A DNA stretch of 13,445 bases from Ruminococcaceae bacterium UBA7135. GTDB lineage: Bacteria; Bacillota; Clostridia; Oscillospirales; Ruminococcaceae. Positions within the stretch are counted from its first letter, which is position 1. Every line of letters begins with the position of its first letter. The position numbers and the translations under genes were made by a program. Positions 5,379 to 10,950 of this stretch are shown piece after piece. The stretch is from assembly GCA_002492075.1 (NCBI GenBank), contig DKXD01000079.1, forward strand, positions 6,059 to 19,503, read 5' to 3'. The notes below the pieces were generated by a model. The model was not told the DNA's origin. It was given only the letters and a program-made list of their open reading frames with translations, and did not search any database.

Positions 5379-6483
5379 CCCGTGCTACGTTATTGACGAG
5401 CGCAGACTTCGGGAAAACCTTGAAATATTGAAGCGCGTCCGCGAGGAGAGCGGCTGCAAAATTCTGCTCGCGCAGAAAGCGTACAGCGCGTTCGCAACGT
5501 ATCCGCTGATAGCCGAGTATCTGGACGGCTGCACGGCAAGCGGTCTGTACGAAGCGCGGCTCGGCTATGAGGAAATGGCAAAGCCGTTCGGACGCGAAAA
5601 CCACATCTTCTCCCCTGCATACCGCGACGAGGAGTTTGACGAGATAGCGAATATCTGCGGTCATATCAACTTTAATAATGTGCGGCAGTTCTTGAAGTTT
5701 AGGGACAGAGCGGCGGGAGCGTCTTGCGGAATACGCATAAATCCCGAATATTCCACTCAGGAGCACGGAATTTACGACCCGTGTTCGCCGTACTCACGCT
5801 TGGGAACAACCGCCGCAAATCTGGATGAGCTGCCCGAGGGCGTTGAGGGACTGCATTTTCACACGCTCTGCGAGCAGAACGCCGAACCGCTCTGCGAAAC
5901 AATGACCGAGGTCACAAAGAAATTCGGAAAATTTCTCGGCAGAATAGAATGGCTGAATATGGGCGGCGGACATCACATTACACGTCCCGACTACGACCGC
6001 GAGCTGCTTATCGAGGAAATACGCTTTATAAAGGGGCAATACGGCATTGACGTTTACTTAGAGCCGGGCGAGGCGATAGCTCTGAACGCGGGCTATCTTG
6101 TCACAACGGTGCTCGATACGTTTCGGAACGGTATGGACATCGCAATAACGGACGCGTCCGCCGCGTGTCATATGCCCGACGTTCTGGAAATGCCGTACCG
6201 TCCGAACATACAAGGCTCCGGGCAGCCTAACGAAAAAGAGTTCACCTATAGACTTGGCGGCAACACCTGCCTTGCGGGCGATATTATAGGGGATTACTCG
6301 TTTGAATATAAGCTTAAAGAGGGAGATCGGTTGGTGTTTGAGGATATGGCGATATACTCCATGTGCAAAAACAATACTTTCAACGGCATTGCGCTGCCGT
6401 CTATATACTTATTAAAGGAGAACGGCGAGCTTTTGCTGCTGAAAAAATTCGGCTATGAGGACTTTAAGGCAAGGCTTGGATAA
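5353..6483 (+). CDS. nspC: Carboxynorspermidine/carboxyspermidine decarboxylase
   Basis: This 376-aa cytosolic, PLP-dependent fold-III decarboxylase makes norspermidine or spermidine from the carboxy-polyamine in the alternative aspartate-semialdehyde polyamine pathway. Visible landmarks are the PLP lysine in LLAQKAYSAF (Lys42), HFHTLCEQN (about 168-176), the phosphate-binding LNMGGGHH (Gly204-206), and the YLEPGE motif (about 235-240). Further on come DASAACHMPDVLEMPYRP (about 267-284) and the active-site cysteine region GGNTCLAGD (Cys306), which aligns with the catalytic Cys of ornithine decarboxylase. ATG 5353 gives the usual MDWITKVKTPCYVIDE start; the GTG at 5350 is less likely. The usual partner, carboxy(nor)spermidine dehydrogenase, is not in this window. 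Confidence 0.95.
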   Translation: MDWITKVKTPCYVIDERRLRENLEILKRVREESGCKILLAQKAYSAFATYPLIAEYLDGCTASGLYEARLGYEEMAKPFGRENHIFSPAYRDEEFDEIANICGHINFNNVRQFLKFRDRAAGASCGIRINPEYSTQEHGIYDPCSPYSRLGTTAANLDELPEGVEGLHFHTLCEQNAEPLCETMTEVTKKFGKFLGRIEWLNMGGGHHITRPDYDRELLIEEIRFIKGQYGIDVYLEPGEAIALNAGYLVTTVLDTFRNGMDIAITDASAACHMPDVLEMPYRPNIQGSGQPNEKEFTYRLGGNTCLAGDIIGDYSFEYKLKEGDRLVFEDMAIYSMCKNNTFNGIALPSIYLLKENGELLLLKKFGYEDFKARLG

Positions 6484-6503
6484 ATTTATCAGGAGGGATA
6501 ACG

Positions 6504-7163
6504 GTGGCTGTTTTACATAATCTCGATTCGTTTGACGCGCTGAAGATATTCTATCAAGGCGAGACCGACGGATTTCCCGAGGAGGATTTTTCGGATAACG
6601 AAAAAAGGCGCGACGTTGTTTTGCCGTCCGTGCTGCGCAAATTCTTGCGCGAATACGGCTATATGACGGTGAACAGACAGTCCGACGCGCCGCGTTTTAT
6701 CCATCCGAACATTATGACGAAGCGAGTTTTCCGCTACGGCGAAGGCAAGGAGCTGCCGCTGCTGATAGTAGGGCGCGTGGGGGAGTTCGAGATAACGGTC
6801 GTTGACGAGAAGTCCGACGACCCAACGGTCTTTTTGATGAAGAACACCCCCGAGCAAGCACAGCTGCTGCCCTCCGACGATACGCTTTCGGAATTGTTCA
6901 AGGTAATGCTGTGCGGGTTAATGGTCAAGATGAGCGGAGCGGTGATAGCCGACGAACCCGAGCTTGCCGTGAAGCTGCTGCGTGAGAACGGCTTCGATAT
7001 CGACGCTATAACCAACGACCCCGCGCTGCACCGCGAGTATTCACTTTGCTTTTCCGAGGAAATGCGAACGCTTATGGCGGCGGAGTTCACCGAGGGAGAG
7101 CTGGCGCGGTTCTTTTTCCTGCGCTCCGAGACGTTCACAAAAAGTCATATCGACGCGCGGTGA
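6504..7163 (+). CDS. Hypothetical protein, possibly SUKH/SMI1-like fold; paralogue of the next gene
   Basis: The product is 219 aa and soluble. GTG 6504 is the start: AGGAGGG at 6491-6497 is 6 nt upstream, and the first residues MAVLHNLDSF line up with the MAVLYNLEPL start of the next gene. The pair continue to match through LPSVLRKFLREYGYM (about 40-54), where the paralogue has LPSDLREFLEKYAYL, and near the end (AAEFTEGELARFFFLRSETF). The LP-x3-FL-x2-Y pattern recalls SUKH (SMI1/KNR4) domains, but this is a weak resemblance. It ends about where the paralogue's TPR-like tail would begin, so it is the single-domain form. No function can be named. Confidence 0.72.
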   Translation: MAVLHNLDSFDALKIFYQGETDGFPEEDFSDNEKRRDVVLPSVLRKFLREYGYMTVNRQSDAPRFIHPNIMTKRVFRYGEGKELPLLIVGRVGEFEITVVDEKSDDPTVFLMKNTPEQAQLLPSDDTLSELFKVMLCGLMVKMSGAVIADEPELAVKLLRENGFDIDAITNDPALHREYSLCFSEEMRTLMAAEFTEGELARFFFLRSETFTKSHIDAR

Positions 7164-7245
7164 TTAAAAACGGACGCATTATTTTTCTTCCCCGCTTTGT
7201 GAGGGAGAAATATTGCGGTACGAAATGAGAAACGGAGGAAAATCA

Positions 7246-8502
7246 ATGGCTGTTTTATATAATTTAGAGCCGCTTAAGGCTATCGAGCTGCTTTATGACG
7301 GCGAGCACAACGGCGTTTGGAACGGCGATTTTATCAAAAACGAGAAGAAAAACAGGTTGGAACTGCCGTCTGATTTGAGAGAGTTTTTGGAGAAGTATGC
7401 ATATCTTGATATGAACAAGGGGCAGATAACGCTTTTTCACCCGGATAATATCCGTATGCTGAACCTGCCTATCGAGGACGGTGAGGTACATATTCTGGTG
7501 ATCGGTAAGGCGGACGGGCTGCTCATAGGCATAGATATTGATACCGACGACCTTGATATTGCGTTCGGTGAGATTGACGACGAAAACCAAAGGATAAATT
7601 GGGGACCGACCGACGGGATAACGCTTGACGGGCTTATGCGCGTGATGTTCGTATCAACGCTGTTTAAAAGCTCGGATAAGTTCCTGTTTCAAGGCGCGGA
7701 GATCGACGCGGTTTTAAAGAAGCACGGTGCGGAGCGTTCCTTGATAACGCCGTCGGGCGGCAGCACTCAGCACACCTCAATATGCTTTGACGAGGAAAAC
7801 GGCGCGTTTATTGTCGCCGAATATGACGAGCGCGGTGAGAATATCGCGTTTTTGCACGTTGTTCCGCGAAAGACTTTTGAGCAGCGCAAGGCGGAGCGTT
7901 TCGCGTCCGTTTCTCTTGATGAGCTGAAATCGCTGTTTGAGACGGAGTTTTACGGGAACGCTCTGCATTGCGATTTTGCTCATGCTCTTGAGATCGAGCT
8001 GGAGATAATCAAACGCTTAAAGCAAGCGGGCGCGAACGAGTTGGAGCTTTCCGACCAATATAAGCTCGTTGGGCGCTGCTTGTGGTCGCTGAACCGCTTG
8101 GACGAAGCTGACGAGTGGTACGATAAAGCGGGCGGAATAATAAAAGAAAGCGGCGATCTTGACAGGCTCGCGAAGTTTTACGGAACCATGGCAAGCTTTT
8201 ACGCCGGCACAGGTCGGCGGGAGAAGAGCGACGAGATGTCTGAAGCGGAGCTCGCGCTGCGTTTGGAGCGCACTCCGGATAACGCGTACGATATCGGTAT
8301 GATCTATCGCGGCAAAGCGCAGGCTCTCAACGATGCGGGCGGCGACCCCGACCGCGTTATCGAGCTTTGCAACCTTGCGCTGGAGCAGTTCCAAAAGGAC
8401 CCGCACGACAGCGGCTGCAAGTATGAGATTGCGAGGGCGCAGCAGCTTCGCGGAGAGGCTCGGCGCAGGAAAAAGGAACTTAGCAAGAATTCGGGATTGT
8501 GA
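7246..8502 (+). CDS. Two-domain protein: same N-terminal domain as its upstream paralogue plus a TPR-like C-terminus
   Basis: The product is 418 aa and soluble. Residues 1 to about 211 match the preceding gene in start, order and motifs (NLEPLKAIELLYDG, LPSDLREFLEKYAYL, FHPDNIRML). Residues about 240-405 are helical, with tetratricopeptide-like units: YKLVGRCLWSLNRLDEADEWYDKAG at 272-296, then KFYGTMASFYAGTGRREKSDE, then a third with IELCNLALEQFQKDP. This suggests a protein-binding scaffold; the partner is unknown. GGAGGA at 7234-7239, 6 nt before ATG 7246, decides the start over in-frame TTG 7213 and ATG 7225. The 82-nt gap from the paralogue and the intrinsic terminator 124 nt downstream suggest this is the last gene of its transcription unit. 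Confidence 0.75.
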   Translation: MAVLYNLEPLKAIELLYDGEHNGVWNGDFIKNEKKNRLELPSDLREFLEKYAYLDMNKGQITLFHPDNIRMLNLPIEDGEVHILVIGKADGLLIGIDIDTDDLDIAFGEIDDENQRINWGPTDGITLDGLMRVMFVSTLFKSSDKFLFQGAEIDAVLKKHGAERSLITPSGGSTQHTSICFDEENGAFIVAEYDERGENIAFLHVVPRKTFEQRKAERFASVSLDELKSLFETEFYGNALHCDFAHALEIELEIIKRLKQAGANELELSDQYKLVGRCLWSLNRLDEADEWYDKAGGIIKESGDLDRLAKFYGTMASFYAGTGRREKSDEMSEAELALRLERTPDNAYDIGMIYRGKAQALNDAGGDPDRVIELCNLALEQFQKDPHDSGCKYEIARAQQLRGEARRRKKELSKNSGL

Positions 8503-8625
8503 AATTTTACCTAATTAGCTTAAATTCCAAACATATTATTTGATGAACATCCTGAGATAATGCACAATATGTGGAAGAGTTTATTACCCAAAGCACCAGA
8601 TATATGAAAAATTGCACAAATTTTA

Positions 8626-8658
8626 CGCCTTGAAGCGAATGCTTTAAGGTGTTTTTTT
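8626..8658 (+). terminator. Rho-independent terminator after the accessory gene block
   Basis: CGCCTTGAAGC (8626-8636) pairs with GCTTTAAGGTG (8641-8651) over 11 positions, including two G-U pairs, with a GAAT loop. Seven T residues follow at 8652-8658. It lies 124 nt after the last accessory gene and 68 nt before the mraZ promoter, insulating the two units. Confidence 0.9.
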
Positions 8659-8675
8659 GTGAAAAGTGCACAAAA
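8655..8675. promoter_or_regulatory. Perfect 7-bp inverted repeat just after the terminator (operator candidate)
   Basis: TTTTGTG (8655-8661) and CACAAAA (8669-8675) are exact complements separated by 7 nt. The right arm includes the third TGCACAA of this region. It lies about 50 bp upstream of the -35 box of the mraZ promoter, a position suited to an upstream regulator. No known regulator motif is recognised. Confidence 0.35.
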
Positions 8676-8725
8676 ATATGAATAAAAATTTATCTTGTAT
8701 TTTTCCTTAAAAATCTCAAAAGCCC

Positions 8726-8754
8726 TTGCAAAAAAGGAAAAAGTAGTTTATAAT
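8726..8754 (+). promoter_or_regulatory. Sigma-A promoter of the mraZ-led dcw operon
   Basis: The -35 element TTGCAA (8726-8731, four of six consensus bases) and the perfect -10 element TATAAT (8749-8754) are separated by 17 nt. Transcription would begin near 8761, giving a leader of about 150 nt before mraZ. It is the best promoter match in the window. Confidence 0.85.
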
Positions 8755-8756
8755 TA

Positions 8757-8776
8757 AAAGTGGGTAAAAGAGGTGA
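8757..8776 (+). promoter_or_regulatory. Candidate MraZ operator: two 10-bp tandem boxes
   Basis: AAAGTGGGTA (8757-8766) is followed directly by AAAGAGGTGA (8767-8776). MraZ proteins are known to bind short G-rich boxes repeated at about one helical turn in front of their own operon, and the AAAGTG-type box is described for mollicutes. A further related word, GGGGTGAAAA, lies at 8791-8800. The boxes overlap the expected transcription start, fitting autorepression. Confidence 0.45.
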
Positions 8777-8821
8777 AGAAATTCACTTTTGGGGTGAAAA
8801 GTTAATTAAAATAAAAAATAC

Positions 8822-8894
8822 CACCCGATTACCGAAAATGGGAAAATATGATCTACGGAAAAACCGTCTGAGGAGGACGGAAAGGCATCGGGTG
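8822..8894 (+). promoter_or_regulatory. Potential structured RNA element in the mraZ leader
   Basis: CACCCGAT (8822-8829) is exactly complementary to ATCGGGTG (8887-8894) and would close a 73-nt domain ending just before the mraZ ribosome binding site (AAAGGGGGG, 8895-8903). Inside it, CCGTC (8864-8868) can pair either with GACGG (8876-8880) or, via its CCGT, with ACGG (8855-8858). The two inner hairpins exclude each other. No known RNA family is recognised. Confidence 0.4.
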
Positions 8895-8910
8895 AAAGGG
8901 GGGTATAGAA

Positions 8911-9330
8911 ATGTACGGTGAGTATGAACACACCGTTGACGCAAAGGGGCGTATGAACTTCCCCGCAAAGCTGCGCGACGAGTTCGGCGAACATTTCTAT
9001 ATCTGTAAAAGCCTGAATGAAAAGTGTTTGACGGTGTATACAGCCGAAAGCTGGGAGGCGCTGAAAGAATCCCTGCGCGGAAAGCCGTCGAAGATCGCAA
9101 AGCCTATCGAGCGTTTCTTGATAGGCGGAGGCAGCGAGGTGGAGCCGGACAAGCAGGGACGAATAGCTATTCCGAGCGCGCTTCGCAGCTATGCGAACAT
9201 TACAAGCGAGGTCGTTGTCGTGGGGCTTGTGGATGGCGCCGAGATCTGGGATAAAGCCGCTTGGGAGGAGTATAATAAGAGCATCACTCTCGAGGATATC
9301 TCCGGATTGGCAGAGGAGCTGGGTATTTAA
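8911..9330 (+). CDS. mraZ: Transcriptional regulator MraZ
   Basis: The product is 139 aa, the usual MraZ length. The protein has two SpoVT/AbrB-like half domains, each with the family signature: EYEHTVDAKGRMNFPAKLR at about 4-22 and EPDKQGRIAIPSALRSY at about 78-94, with the DxxGR cores at 10-14 and 80-84. MraZ forms a ring-shaped oligomer that binds repeated boxes upstream of the division and cell-wall gene cluster and regulates it, usually as an autorepressor. Here it is the first gene of the operon, with a strong promoter, candidate boxes upstream and a G-rich ribosome binding site 7 nt before the ATG. Its stop codon overlaps the rsmH start (TAATG). Confidence 0.97.
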   Translation: MYGEYEHTVDAKGRMNFPAKLRDEFGEHFYICKSLNEKCLTVYTAESWEALKESLRGKPSKIAKPIERFLIGGGSEVEPDKQGRIAIPSALRSYANITSEVVVVGLVDGAEIWDKAAWEEYNKSITLEDISGLAEELGI

Positions 9331-10256
9331 TGGAATTTCGCCACACGACTGTATTGCTCGAGGAGACGGTGAACGGAGCGTTTGGGGACGCTGACGGGAT
9401 ATATGCCGATCTCACCGCGGGCGGCGGCGGTCACAGTCTGGAACTTGCAAAGAGGCTTTCCGGGGGGAGGCTTATTTGCTTTGACAGGGACAAGGAAGCG
9501 ATAGAAGCTGCCGGGGTGCGGCTCAAGGGTTTTCCGGTAACGCTTGTAAACCGTAACTTCGCTGATATGAACGAAGTTTTTGATGATTTGGGAGTGGACA
9601 AGCTGGACGGCATAATGGCTGATCTGGGGGTGTCGTCTCATCAGCTGGACGACGCGGAACGCGGATTTTCGTTCCATAACGATGCGGCTCTTGATATGAG
9701 AATGAGCGGCGAGGGTCTTTCCGCAAGGGATGTAGTGAACGACTACACAGAAGACGAGCTGAAACGAATATTGTACGAATACGGCGAGGAAAAGTTCGCG
9801 CCGAAGATCGCGCGCGGGATAGTACAGGCGCGCGAGGGCTCTCCGATAGAGCGTACAGGCGAGCTTGCGGAGATAATAAAACGAAGCGTTCCCGCAGCGT
9901 ACAGAAGAGAGAAAAATCCGTGCCGTAAAAGCTTTCAGGCGATACGGATAGAGGTAAACGGCGAGCTTGACGCTTTGGACAAGGCTCTGACGGACGGATT
10001 TGACAGGCTGAAGATCGGCGGGCGAATGGCGATAATAACGTTTCATTCGTTGGAGGACAGAATAGTAAAGAACAGGTTTAAGGAGTTTTGCACGGGCTGT
10101 ATCTGCCCGCCGGAATTTCCCGTGTGCGTTTGCGGCAGGAAGCCGCGCGGCGAGCTTGTAAGCAAGAAACCGATAACTCCAAGTACCGAGGAGCTTGCGG
10201 AAAATCCGCGCAGCCGCAGCGCAAAGCTTAGAGTGATAGAAAAAATAAACGATTAA
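9330..10256 (+). CDS. rsmH: 16S rRNA (cytosine(1402)-N(4))-methyltransferase
   Basis: This 308-aa SAM-dependent enzyme (MraW) methylates N4 of C1402 in the 30S decoding centre. The start is FRHTTVLLEETVNG. The SAM-binding loop is DLTAGGGGHSLELAKRL (about 27-43), followed by IMADLGVSSHQLDDAERGFS (about 95-114) with LDMRMS. The catalytic-domain segments FQAIRIEVNGELDAL (about 202-216) and AIITFHSLEDRIVK (about 234-247) are conserved. A cysteine cluster CTGCICPPEFPVCVCG (254-269), common in Firmicute RsmH, may bind metal. The ATG overlaps the mraZ stop by one base, and the ribosome binding site GGAG lies inside mraZ, so the two are translationally coupled. Confidence 0.97.
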   Translation: MEFRHTTVLLEETVNGAFGDADGIYADLTAGGGGHSLELAKRLSGGRLICFDRDKEAIEAAGVRLKGFPVTLVNRNFADMNEVFDDLGVDKLDGIMADLGVSSHQLDDAERGFSFHNDAALDMRMSGEGLSARDVVNDYTEDELKRILYEYGEEKFAPKIARGIVQAREGSPIERTGELAEIIKRSVPAAYRREKNPCRKSFQAIRIEVNGELDALDKALTDGFDRLKIGGRMAIITFHSLEDRIVKNRFKEFCTGCICPPEFPVCVCGRKPRGELVSKKPITPSTEELAENPRSRSAKLRVIEKIND

Positions 10257-10311
10257 AGACATGTGTTTGGAATAAACGCACGATAGCTTATATAAATCAG
10301 GGGTGATGTCA

Positions 10312-10815
10312 ATGTATATGGATAACAGCAATTTGGCGTATGATCTTTCGAGGTTCGATAACAGCGAGAGAGAACGCCGCGAAAAACAGCGGAAAAGGGA
10401 AGAAGAGGCTCGTCGTATACGTATGGCTCCCTCGGCGTCGCTGTCGAAAAGCGGAACCAAGCTTACTGCGTTCGTGGCGATAGCGGCGGTGTTTGTGGCG
10501 TTTTTTGCGGTTAATTGGTTCAACGCGAAAAGAGACGATACCATAAGAGCGGTTTCGGCGCAGGAAGAACTGCTGACCGCTGCAACAGAGGATAACGCTC
10601 TGCTGCAAAGCAGACTGGATTCCAAGGTGAATATCGCGTATATCGAGCAGTACGCTAAGGAAAAACTCAAAATGAACAAGGTTACGTCTTCTCAAAAGAA
10701 GTATATCGCGGTGAACACCGAAAGCCTGATAGAGACGGAAAAAGACGATTCAGAGGGTTTTTTGGGAAGCATTAAGAAAGGCTTTAAATCGTTTTTGGAA
10801 TACATCGGATTCTGA
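10312..10815 (+). CDS. ftsL: FtsL/DivIC-like bitopic cell-division protein
   Basis: The product is 167 aa. The long, highly charged cytoplasmic N-terminus (about 1-48, with SERERREKQRKREEEARR) is followed by one membrane span (about 51-70). A periplasmic-side coiled coil (about 74-105, IRAVSAQEELLTAATEDNAL) follows, then the IEQYAKEKLKMNKVTSSQKK segment (111-130), which resembles the A-x-E-x-L-G-M end of DivIC/FtsL proteins. Such proteins form the FtsL-DivIC(FtsB)-DivIB complex that activates septal wall synthesis. Identity as FtsL rather than DivIC rests mainly on its position between rsmH and the PBP gene. AGGGGTG (10299-10305) favours ATG 10312; ATG 10306 and 10318 are possible alternatives. 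Confidence 0.85.
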   Translation: MYMDNSNLAYDLSRFDNSERERREKQRKREEEARRIRMAPSASLSKSGTKLTAFVAIAAVFVAFFAVNWFNAKRDDTIRAVSAQEELLTAATEDNALLQSRLDSKVNIAYIEQYAKEKLKMNKVTSSQKKYIAVNTESLIETEKDDSEGFLGSIKKGFKSFLEYIGF

Positions 10816-10854
10816 CGGCATAGTATAGGGGTGAACAAGCCCTCTGCAGCCGTC
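10814..10854 (+). other. Hairpin at the ftsL-PBP junction
   Basis: GACGGC (10814-10819), which overlaps the ftsL stop codon, can pair with GCCGTC (10849-10854). AGGG (10827-10830) and CCCT (10840-10843) can pair inside it. It has no U-tract, so on its own it is not a terminator. It lies directly upstream of a terminator-like hairpin. Confidence 0.4.
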
Positions 10855-10874
10855 GGCGAATAGGCAGCGCACAC

Positions 10875-10937
10875 AAAAAGCAGCAAGGTCGGCGGCACAA
10901 GAGTTTGTGCGGTTCGGCTTTGCTTTTTTGGTTTTTT
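10875..10937 (+). terminator. Terminator-like hairpin in front of the PBP gene (possible attenuator)
   Basis: The core stem GCACAA (10895-10900)/TTGTGC (10905-10910) has a GAGT loop. AAAAAGCA (10875-10882) pairs with TGCTTTTT (10921-10928) at the base, with a partly paired GC-rich middle. T6 runs follow at 10924-10929 and 10932-10937. The PBP ribosome binding site begins at once afterwards (GGAGG, 10938-10942). It resembles an intrinsic terminator, but the operon is expected to be read through here. Confidence 0.6.
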
Positions 10938-10950
10938 GGAGGTAGGAGTT

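Larger units (their letters stand above)
8503..8910. other. 408-nt AT-rich intergenic region before the dcw operon
   Basis: No convincing coding sequence is seen. In order, this stretch holds an unassigned segment at 8503-8612 with one TGCACAA (8561-8567), a second TGCACAA (8613-8619), an intrinsic terminator (8626-8658), an inverted repeat with the third TGCACAA (8655-8675), a sigma-A promoter (8726-8754), MraZ-box-like repeats and the mraZ leader. It is clearly more AT-rich than the flanking genes. Confidence 0.85.

Noticed and set aside
8502..8626. AAATTTTAC direct repeat (8502-8510 and 8618-8626)
   Set aside because: A 9-bp AT-rich match in an AT-rich region is expected by chance.
10261..10280. 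Imperfect inverted repeat between rsmH and ftsL
   Set aside because: GTGTTT and AAACGCAC pair only with a bulge and no U-tract follows, so it is too weak to call.
9327..10679. 450-aa minus-strand reading frame
   Set aside because: It is antisense to rsmH and ftsL, both well supported. Its composition and lack of motifs mark it as a shadow of the sense genes.
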